Positions 29,201 through 40,000 of a stretch of DNA of 64,000 nucleotides are shown here, in pieces; the first letter of the stretch is position 1; each line of letters starts with the position of its first letter. The position numbers and the translations under genes are program-made. Source of the stretch: Xylocopa sonorina. Its lineage: Eukaryota; Arthropoda; Insecta; Hymenoptera; Apidae. The stretch covers positions 992,001 through 1,056,000 of the forward strand of contig NW_027490113.1 in assembly GCF_050948175.1 (NCBI RefSeq), in the 5' to 3' direction. The notes beneath the pieces are model-generated. The model did not search any database. It was not told the DNA's origin and saw only the letters and a list, made by a program, of their open reading frames with translations.

Positions 29201-32200
29201 TATAATATGATTTGCGAAGTGTTATGTATTCCTCGTCTACACATGAACTGAATGTAAATGCGACACTTCCTTGCAAGGAAATAGCGTTTGCAAATGTCTA
29301 CCTATCGTAGCAATAGTGTTCTAATGCTTCTTAAAACGCGATATCGCATCTCATTTCTATGTTTCATGATAAGATATAATATGATTTGCGAAGTGTCATG
29401 TATTCCTCGTCTACACTTCAAATGAATGTAAATGCGACACTTCCTTGCAAGGAAATAGCGTTTGCAGATGTCTACGTATCGTAGCAATAGAGTTCTAATG
29501 CTTCTTAAAACGCGATATCGCATCCCATTTCTATGTTTCATGGTAAGATATAATATGATTTGCGGAGTGTTATGTATTCCTCGCCTACACATCAAATGAA
29601 TGTGAATGCGACACTTTCTCGCTAGGAAATAGCGTTTGCAGATGCCTACGTATCGTAGCAATAGATTTCTAATGCTTCTTAAAACGCGAGATCGCATCCC
29701 ATTTCTATGTTTCATGGTAAGGTATAAAATGATTTGCGAAGTGTTATGTATTCCTCGTCTACACTTCAAATGAATGTAAATGCGACAATTCCTTGCTAGG
29801 AAATAGCGTCTGCAGATGTCTAGGTATCGTAGCAATAGAGTTCTAATGCTTCTTAAAACGCGAAATCGCATCTCATTTCTATGTTTCATGGTAAGATATA
29901 ATATGATTTGCGAAGTGTTATGTATTCCTCGTCTACACTTCAAATGAATGTAAATGCGACACTTCCTTGCAAGGAAATAGCGTTTGCAAATGTCTACGTA
30001 TCGTAGCAATAGAGTTCTAATGCTTCTTAAAACGCGATATCGCATCTCATTTCTATGTTTCATGGTAAGATATAATATGATTTGCGAAGTGTTATGTTTT
30101 CCTCTTCTACACTTCAAATGAATGTGAATGCGACACTTTCTCGCTAGGAAATAGCGTTTGCAGATGCCTACGTATCGTAGCAATAGATTTCTAATGCTTC
30201 TTAAAACGCGAGATCGCATCCCATTTCTATGTTTCATGGTAAGGTATAAAATGATTTGCGAAGTGTTATGTATTCCTCGTCTACACTTCAAATGAATGTA
30301 AATGCGACACTTCCTTGCTAGGAAATAGCGTCTGCAGATGTCTAGGTATCGTAGCAATAGAGTTCTAATGCTTCTTAAAACGCGATATCGCATCTCATTT
30401 CTATGTTTCATGGTAAGATATAATATGATTTGCGAAGTGTTATGTATTCCTCGTCTACACTTCAAATGAATGTAAATGCGACACTTCCTTGCAAGGAAAT
30501 AGCGTTTGCAAATGTCTATGTATCGTAGCAATAGAGTTCTAATGCTTCTTAAAACGCGATATCGCATCTCATTTCTATGTTTCATGATAAGATATAATAT
30601 GATTTGCGAAGTGTTATGTTTTCCTCGTCTACACTTCAAATGAACGTGAATGCGACACTTTCTCGCTAGGAAATAGCGTTTGCAGATGCCTACGTAGCGT
30701 AGCAATAGATTTCTAATGCTTCTGAAAACGCGAGTTCGCATCCCATTTCTATGTTTCATGGTAAGATATAAAATGATTTGCGAAGTGTTATGTATTCCTC
30801 GTCTACACTTCAAATGAATGTAAATGCGACACTTCCTTGCTAGGAAATAGCGTCTGCAGATGTCTAGGTATCGTAGCAATAGAGTTCTAATGCTTCTTAA
30901 AACGAGATATTGCATTTCATATCTATGTTTCATGATAAGATATAATATGATTTGCGAAGTGTTATGTTTTCCTCGTCTACACTTCAAATGAACGTGAATG
31001 CGACACTTTCTCGCTAGGAAATAGCGTTTGCAGATGCCTACGTGGCGTAGCAATAGATTTCTAATGCTTCTGAAAACGCGAGATCGCATCCCATTTCTAT
31101 GTTTCATGGTAAGATATAAAATGATTTGCGAAGTGTTATGTATTCCTCGTCTACACGTCAAATGAATGTAAATGCGACACTTCCTTGCTAGGAAATAGCG
31201 TCTGCAGATGTCTAGGTATCGTAGCAATAGAGTTCTAATGCTTCTTAAAACGAGATATTGCATTTCATATCTATGTTTCATGATAGGATATAATATTCAT
31301 TGTGAAGAGTTATGCATTCCTCGTCTACACTTCAAATGAATGTAAATGCGACACTTCCTTGCAAGGAAATAGCGTTTGCAGATGCCTACATATCGTAGCA
31401 ATAGAGTTCTTATGATTCTTAAATCGCGATATCGCATCTCATTTCTATGTTTCATGGTAAGATATAATATGATTTGCGAAGTGTTATGTATTCCTCGTCT
31501 ACACATGAACTGAATGTAAATGCGACACTTCCTTGCAAGGAAATAGCGTTTGCAAATGTCTACCTATCGTAGCAATAGTGTTCTAATGCTTCTTAAAACG
31601 CGATATCGCATCTCATTTCTATGTTTCATGATAAGATATAATATGATTTGCGAAGTGTCATGTATTCCTCGTCTACACTTCAAATGAATGTAAATGCGAC
31701 ACTTCCTTGCAAGGAAATAGCGTTTGCAGATGTCTACGTATCGTAGCAATAGAGTTCTAATGCTTCTTAAAACGCGATATCGCATCCCATTTCTATGTTT
31801 CATGGTAAGATATAATATGATTTGCGGAGTGTTATGTATTCCTCGCCTACACATCAAATGAATGTGAATGCGACACTTTCTCGCTAGGAAATAGCGTTTG
31901 CAGATGCCTACGTATCGTAGCAATAGATTTCTAATGCTTCTTAAAACGCGAGATCGCATCCCATTTCTATGTTTCATGGTAAGGTATAAAATGATTTGCG
32001 AAGTGTTATGTATTCCTCGTCTACACTTCAAATGAATGTAAATGCGACAATTCCTTGCTAGGAAATAGCGTCTGCAGATGTCTAGGTATCGTAGCAATAG
32101 AGTTCTAATGCTTCTTAAAACGCGAAATCGCATCTCATTTCTATGTTTCATGGTAAGATATAATATGATTTGCGAAGTGTTATGTATTCCTCGTCTACAC

Positions 32201-35200
32201 TTCAAATGAATGTAAATGCGACACTTCCTTGCAAGGAAATAGCGTTTGCAAATGTCTACGTATCGTAGCAATAGAGTTCTAATGCTTCTTAAAACGCGAT
32301 ATCGCATCTCATTTCTATGTTTCATGGTAAGATATAATATGATTTGCGAAGTGTTATGTTTTCCTCGTCTACACTTCAAATGAACGTGAATGCGACACTT
32401 TCTCGCTAGGAAATAGCGTTTGCAGATGCCTACGTAGCGTAGCAATAGATTTCTAATGCTTCTGAAAACGCGAGATCGCATCCCATTTCTATGTTTCATG
32501 GTAAGATATAAAATGATTTGCGAAGTGTTATGTATTCCTCGTCTACAGTTCAAATGAATGTAAATGCGACACTTCCTTGCTAGGAAATAGCGTCTGCAGA
32601 TGTCTAGGTATCGTAGCAATAGAGTTCTAATGCTTCTTAAAACGAGATATTGCATTTCATATCTATGTTTCATGATAAGATATAATATTCATTGTGAAGT
32701 GTTATGCATTCCTCGTCTACACTTCAAATGAATGTAAATGCGACACTTCCTTGCAAGGAAATAGCGTTTGCAGATGCCTACGTATCGTAGCAATAGAGTT
32801 CTTATGATTCTTAAAACGCGATATCGCATCTCATTTCTATGTTTCATGGTAAGATATAATATGATTTGCGAAGTGTTATGTATTCCTCGTCTACACATGA
32901 ACTGAATGTAAATGCGACACTTCCTTGCAAGGAAATAGCGTTTGCAAATGTCTACCTATCGTAGCAATAGTGTTCTAATGCTTCTTAAAACGCGATATCG
33001 CATCTCATTTCTATGTTTCATGATAAGATATAATATGATTTGCGAAGTGTTATGTATTCCTCGTCTACACATCAAATGAATGTAAATGCGACACTTCTTT
33101 GCAAGGAAATAGCGTTTGCAGATGTCTACGTATCGTAGCAATAGAGTTCTTATGATTCTTAAAACGCGATATCGCATCTCACTTCTATGTTTCATGGTAA
33201 GATATAATATGATTTGCGAAGTGTTATGTATTCCTCGTCTACACTTCAAATGAATGTAAATGCGACACTTCCTTGCAAGGAAATAGCGTTTGCAAATGTC
33301 TACGTATCGTAGCAATAGAATTCTAATGCTTCTTAAAACGCGATATCGCATCTCATTTCTATGTTTCATGGTAAGATATAATATGATTTGCGAAGTGTTA
33401 TGTTTTCCTCGTCTACACTTCAAATGAACGTGAATGCGACACTTTCTCGCTAGGAAATAGCGTTTGCAGATGCCTACGTAGCGTAGCAATAGATTTCTAA
33501 TGCTTCTGAAAACGCGAGATCGCATCCCATTTCTATGTTTCATGGTAAGATATAAAATGATTTGCGAAGTGTTATGTATTCCTCGTCTACACTTCAAATG
33601 AATGTAAATGCGACACTTCCTTGCTAGGAAATAGCGTCTGCAGATGTCTAGGTATCGTAGCAATAGAGTTCTAATGCTTCTTAAAACGAGATATTGCATT
33701 TCATATCTATGTTTCATGATAAGATATAATATTCATTGTGAAGAGTTATGCATTCCTCGTCTACACTTCAAATGAATGTAAATGCGACACTTCCTTCAAA
33801 GGAAATAGCGTTTGCAAATGTCTACCTATCGTAGCAATAGTGTTCTAATGCTTCTTAAAACGCGATATCGCATCTCATTTCTATGTTTCATGATAAGATA
33901 TAATATGATTTGCGAAGTGTCATGTATTCCTCGTCTACACTTCAAATGAATGTAAATGCGACACTTCCTTGCAAGGAAATAGCGTTTGCAGATGTCTACG
34001 TATCGTAGCAATAGAGTTCTAATGCTTCTTAAAACGCGATATCGCATCTCATTTCTATGTTTCATGGTAAGATATAATATGATTTGCGGAGTGTTATGTA
34101 TTCCTCGCCTACACATCAAATGAATGTGAATGCGACACTTTCTCGCTAGGAAATAGCGTTTGCAAATGTCTACGTATCGTAGCAATAGAGTTCTAATGCT
34201 TCTTAAAACGCGATATCGCATCTCATTTCTATGTTTCATGGTAAGATATAATATGATTTGCGAAGTGTTATGTTTTCCTCGTCTACACTTCAAATGAACG
34301 TGAATGCGACACTTTCTCGCTAGGAAATAGCGTTTGCAGATGCCTACGTAGCGTAGCAATAGATTTCTAATGCTTCTGAAAACGCGAGATCGCATCCCAT
34401 TTCTATGTTTCATGGTAAGATATAAAATGATTTGCGAAGTGTTATGTATTCCTCGTCTACAGTTCAAATGAATGTAAATGCGACACTTCCTTGCTAGGAA
34501 ATAGCGTCTGCAGATGTCTAGGTATCGTAGCAATAGAGTTCTAATGATTCTTAAAACGAGATATTGCATTTCATATCTATGTTTCATGATAAGATATAAT
34601 ATTCATTGTGAAGTGTTATGCATTCCTCGTCTACACTTCAAATGAATGTAAATGCGACACTTCCTTGCTAGGAAATAGCGTCTGCAGATGTCTAGGTATC
34701 GTAGCAATAGAGTTCTAATGCTTCTTAAAACGCGATATCGCATCTCATTTCTATGTTTCATGGTAAGATATAATATGATTTGCGAAGTGTTATGTATTCC
34801 TCGTCTACACTTCAAATGAATGTAAATGCGACACTTCCTTGCAAGGAAATAGCGTTTGCAAATGTCTACGTATCGTAGCAATAGAGTTCTAATGCTTCTT
34901 AAAACGCGATATCGCATCTCATTTCTATGTTTCATGGTAAGATATAATATGATTTGCGAAGTGTTATGTTTTCCTCGTCTACACTTCAAATGAACGTGAA
35001 TGCGACACTTCCTTGCTAGGAAATAGCGTCTGCAGATGTCTAGGTATCGTAGCAATAGAGTTCTAATGCTTCTTAAAACGAGATATTGCATTTCATATCT
35101 ATGTTTCATGATAAGATATAATATTCATTGTGAAGAGTTATGCATTCCTCGTCTACACTTCAAATGAATGTAAATGCGACACTTCCTTGCAAGGAAATAG

Positions 35201-35490
35201 CGTTTGCAGATGCCTACGTATCGTAGCAATAGAGTTCTTATGATTCTTAAAACGCGATATCGCATCTCATTTCTATGTTTCATGGTAAGATATAATATGA
35301 TTTGCGAAGTGTTATGTATTCCTCGTCTACACATGAACTGAATGTAAATGCGACACTTCCTTGCAAGGAAATAGCGTTTGCAAATGTCTACCTATCGTAG
35401 CAATAGTGTTCTAATGCTTCTTAAAACGCGATATCGCATCTCATTTCTATGTTTCATGATAAGATATAATATGATTTGCGAAGTGTTATG
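23271..35490 (-). repeat. 174-bp satellite array, block S2 (minus orientation)
   Basis: About 70 monomers of the same 174-bp satellite, but reverse-complemented relative to block S1 (reading TTTCATGGTAAGATATAATA and so on along the plus strand). The anchor monomer, here read as TATAATATTCATTGTGAAG, recurs near 23641, 26773, 29035, 31297, 32689, 33733, 34603 and 35125, at spacings that are multiples of 174 bp. The block begins directly at the end of the solo LTR and ends directly at the 3' LTR of copy B. No non-satellite sequence is seen inside. Confidence 0.98.
27790..32350 (-). repeat. Recent tandem duplication of a 13-monomer (2262-bp) unit
   Basis: About 27790-30090 matches about 30052-32352 at an offset of 2262 bp, including singular variants such as the ATGATAGGATATAATATTC anchor (29020 and 31282), CACGTCAAATG, GAGTTCGCATCCC and TCCTCGCCTACAC. 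By eye the copies are almost identical, so the duplication is recent or has been homogenised. It has the same length as the 13-mer in block S1, consistent with a common higher-order unit. Confidence 0.85.
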
Positions 35491-37024
35491 TGTCACGTCG
35501 CGAGGGTGGAAAATTTCCGTTTTATTCGCGGATGACACGCAGCCAGAAAACGGACTCGGCACGCTTAATTGCGACGGGTTCCGGGTTCCTTTCGTGGGAC
35601 AACGAACACTTTCAAAACGCGATCGCGGTAAATAGGAAAGATCCTACCCTTGCTGTCTTGAATCGTTGTTAATTTAGTATCCCTTCCTGAGATACTGTTG
35701 CTGTCGAGGATCGCTTTCCGGAATCGTCCCTGCGTAAGGGCTGCGAGGCTGGATCGTAAGAGGGATGAGTCTCCAACGTAGCGGGTTTCCTGTGCTGATC
35801 GGCTTGCCTTGGCCGGAAGAAGGCGACGGAGCTGGTTGTTGAAGAGCCACTGGAACGGTGGTGTTCGAACGAAGAGACGAAAGGGCTTCGATGCCCAAGT
35901 AATCGCGCATAAGTCGACGTAGGTAATTCTTCCGTCCCGCACGTCGAGCTTTACGTTTCGGATTGAGACACATTCGCGTCTAGTTCCAGCAATCCGGATA
36001 CGAATCGGATAAGCGGCGGTCCGCTCTAACCTATCGGTCCAGAAGGGTGAAACGTCGACTATATCCGCACGTAGTTTCCGCTGTGGATCGGCGAAGTTAA
36101 GCGGCGGTCCGCTCTAACCAGCCGGTTACCAAGGTCAACTAGCGATTGGATTCGAATGATGGATATCCACGCGATAGCTCGTGGAAGAATTCGTAGATAA
36201 TAATGAAATTAGAGGATAATAATCAAATTTAAACTTGTACATGTAAGGTAAAATAAAATATATTCTAATATAAACCTAAGCTTACACTGACTTCCCTAAG
36301 GCTAAGTTAAAGATAGACTTAACGTTTAGAATTGGAATGAATTGACTTGAACTAGAATTGAAGTAGAATTAGAAACACCTCCGATTGAGGCATTGAGAGC
36401 GAGATTGGAACTCCTCGGTTCGAAGGACTGATCGGAACTGATCTTCAGCTCGCGTGTCCGCGACCTCCTCGAGTCGCGTGGCGTGCGAGTCGCTGGACCC
36501 CGGAGTGGGGTGGCCGCTCGGCCCGCGAAGTGGGGCGGCCGGTCGGAGTGGGGCGCGGCTCGCGTTAAGCGTGAGCCGCGCGCGTCGAACGGTTGCTTGG
36601 GCGTATCGAAACTTATGGCTATGAGAATTCGCAGATATATTAAGAACTATATGTGTGTTGTTTGCGTATGTACATTAGTTGTGTCGTGTACTTAATTCTA
36701 GGACGTTCTTATGAATATACATTATCAAAATAAGAATAATGGGAGGATGGCGTAGGCGAATCGGCGAGATGCTCGGTGATCTGTTCGTGCGGCTGGAGGC
36801 TGCATGTCTCCCAACTCTGGCGATAGCGCGCATCGTCGCGCGGTCGTACGGTCGATCTCCTGCGTGCTCGTGGATATCTGGCTGCCTTAGCTCGGCGTTC
36901 GGTCTGCTTTCCCGTGTGTGAAGGCGCTCTTTCCACGCACTTGGATGCGGCTGGCGGTAGATGCGTCGCTGCCGGATGCTGTGGGTGGCGCTGGGGGGTG
37001 GAAGGCGGCACGCCGGACGTTACA
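35491..37024 (-). mobile_element. 3' LTR of copy B
   Basis: A 1534-bp LTR, in sense TGTAACGTC...GACGTGACA, directly downstream of the polypurine tract at 37025-37033. Its first 313 sense nucleotides (37024 down to 36712) are also read as the C-terminal tail of pol, whose stop is at 36709-36711. It contains the same internal 22-bp direct repeat, GC-rich block and hairpin as the other copies. A canonical AATAAA lies 30 bp from its sense end. Confidence 0.95.
35521..35526 (-). promoter_or_regulatory. Candidate poly(A) signal AATAAA in the 3' LTR
   Basis: TTTATT on the plus strand, AATAAA in element sense, about 30 bp before the LTR end. The position would suit polyadenylation near the R/U5 border and leave a very short U5. 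The equivalent site in copy C is 53678-53683. It is identified by motif and position only. Confidence 0.35.
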
Positions 37025-40000
37025 CCTCCCCCCATACAAAAGGAATCTTGGCAATGCCAAGATCTCCTGTCTGGTACGTGCGGATTGTTTGAGGGCTGCA
37101 GATTCGTCGTCCTGCCGGTTGGCTGCCGATGTACATAGGAGTCCCGACCGGGTAAACTATGGCGGGCTCGCTTCACCTCTGCGGAGTAACCTTCCAAATG
37201 ATGTTTGATGCCACTAGATTCACCGGCACTTAAACTTTCACTGTTTTCGCTTGAGTTTGTGGAAGTTGTCTCACTTTGCACTATTTTGCATTCAGTCTTT
37301 GTTTCTCTCACTCCACTCATCCTTTTACATAACTTTAACTTATTACTATGAACTATTTTATAACGATCCTTAATTGCTAACTTAACATTATTATTACTCA
37401 AAATTTCGACGATCCTGTATGGGCCTACGTATTGGGACTCAAACTTATGTCTGTTGGGTTCCCTAAGTAGGAAAACCCATTGCCCAGCTTCGAATTTTTG
37501 AGTATTGGTCTTCTTATCGTAATAATATTTTGCTCGACGTTTCGCATTGTCGAGGTTTTCTCGCGCAATTCGCTGGGATCTGGTGATTTTCTCGTTTAAC
37601 ATGATTAAGTAGTCGGAATATGTTTCGTTTTCGGTACTGTCTTGGAACGGTGTTTCGGATGGTGTCCTAGCTATTCGACCGAAGACGAGTTCGTGCGGTG
37701 TGTAAAGGGTGCCTTCGTGTACACTGGTGTTGTAAGAAAACATGGCATAAGGAAGCCATCTTTTCCAATCGCCACTGGTGTCGATGTAATGTTTTAAATA
37801 CTCAGCAAGAACATGGTGTGATCTCTCCACCGAACCATTCGTTTGTGGGTGGAAGGCTGTGGATTTGTATTGTTTTATTCTGTATTTAACGGCTATGGCT
37901 TTAATAAGACTATTGATGAAATTCGACCCCTGGTCGGTCAAGATGCCTTTCGGACATCCAAATTTACAAATAAATTCTGTGATGAGTGCATCTGCTATAT
38001 CGACGGCTGTAGTTTGTTTGAGAGGAATAGCGACGGAATATTTAGTTAGAAGGTCCTGGATAGTGAGGATATGTGTATATTCATCCGGGGTTATTGGAAG
38101 GGGGCCCATGACGTCCATTGAGATCTTATCAAAAGCGCATCCTGGTGTGTCTGTTAAAGTCAATGGTTGTCGTGTTTTTACTCTAACTAATTTTTCGCGT
38201 TGGCAACTCCTACATTTGCTTATATAATTTTGGATTTCGGTTTTCATGTTAGGCCAGAAGTATTTTTCCCGAATGCGAGAGTATGTCTTGTTTACTCCCT
38301 TGTGGCCTCCTATTGGTGTATCGTGATTTTCTTGAATTATTTTTGTTCTATGTTCTACCGGTGGAATGTGAATAAGTCCTTGACAGACAGTAATTTGAAT
38401 TGGCATTTCATAAAATAAATCTTGTAAAGCTTTTTGTATTTGTGACCATGGAATTGAATCTAAGGCTGTCTGTGCGATACTAATTGTTTGCAACTGCAGT
38501 TCACTGACTACGTCGAATAATGATCGTAAAGATTCTATTACGATTTGATAGTCAATAGCGCGGCTTTCATGTTCAATTATTGGAAGTTGAACTTGATAGA
38601 AATCGTCGATTTTAATGACTCTGGCTTTAGTGAGAACTACGTCATTTTTACTGAAGAAAAATTTTCCGGCTTTTTCCATTTCCTTCGCGCCTGCGTCATA
38701 GGAATGACCTGATTTTGTAATGAAAATAACGTTGTTATCTCGTCTGGTTGCTATCGTGTCCCTTGTGAACTTAAATAATGGCTCTAACCTGACATGTTCG
38801 TTTGGTAATGGTGTATAAATTTCTTCTTTATCGGTCGCTGTACGTGGTGTCGGTAACGTCGGTAATGTCGGTAATTTTAATGTTTCGCGTGGTAACGTTT
38901 CTGGTGCGCCATGGTCATCTGAGCTAGGTGAAGGCGGAGGTGGAGGTGGAACAACGGATTTCTTTTGTTGACGGGATTTAGGATACGGTTCAAAAATATT
39001 TTCATCGGATGAGGACGACTGTGTGATTGGAAGAACTTTGACTGGATTCCGTGATAGGGCATCTGCATTAAGATTGGTTTTTCCCGTTTTATAAATCATT
39101 TCGTAATTGTATTCCGCGAGCTTCAGCCTCCACCGCACAAGCCGGCTGGATGGATCTTTAACGGAATTCATCCACACCAGTGGACGATGGTCTGTGACTA
39201 ATTTGAACTGATTACCATATATATAAGGCCTAAAGTGATGCACCGCGTACACGATAGCTAGACATTCTTTCTCGATAGTCGAATAGTTTCGTTCTGCAGA
39301 ATTCAAGAGTCTTGATGTGTAAGCAATTGGTAAGTCGCGGCCTATCGGGCCCTGACTGAGCACCGCACCTATGGCGTCCGCTGATGCGTCTGTAGTTATT
39401 ATAAAAGGCAGCTTAAAGTTAGGATACTGGAGTATCGGTGCTTCACATAAGGCGTCTCGTAGCTTCACAAAGGCGTTCTGTTGCTCATTACGCCACACGA
39501 ACGGAGTGTCCTTTTTCAAGAGGTTTGTTAACGGCTTAGCGACGTTGGAGAAATTTGAGATAAACCGTCTGTAATAACCTGCGAGTCCCAGGAACTGCTT
39601 GATCTGTTTACAATTTGTCGGACGAGGAAATTCTCGAACGGCTCTGACTTTCGACGGATCGGGTTTCACCCCGCTTTCGCTGATAATGTGCCCGAGGTAG
39701 CTTACTTCGCGTCTTAAAAATTCACATTTGTCAGGCTGGAGTACCAAATTAGCCTCTCTCAGTCTGCGCGTTAACTTCTCGTATTTTATGGCGTGCTCTT
39801 GAAGAGAGCTAGCGTATAAAACTATATCATCAAGATATACGAAGAGCTCGTTACCTTGAAGCCCCGCGAGCACACTATCCATCAGTCGCTGAAACGTTGC
39901 GGGCGCGTTTTTTAAACCAAAAGGCATTCGGGTAAATTCATAATGTCCATTCGGCGTGGAAAAAGCTGTTTTATGTGCATCAGCGGGTTCCATCGGAATC

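Noticed and set aside
36483..36695. Small frames antisense to LTR and pol (36483-36695, 37859-38227, 40811-41125 and similar)
   Set aside because: They overlap the intact pol or the LTR in the opposite direction and have no recognisable motif; shadows of the real frames and of GC-rich sequence.
36709..37300. An env gene downstream of pol
   Set aside because: Pol runs directly into the 3' LTR; there is no room for and no sign of a third reading frame in sense with a signal peptide or membrane segment.
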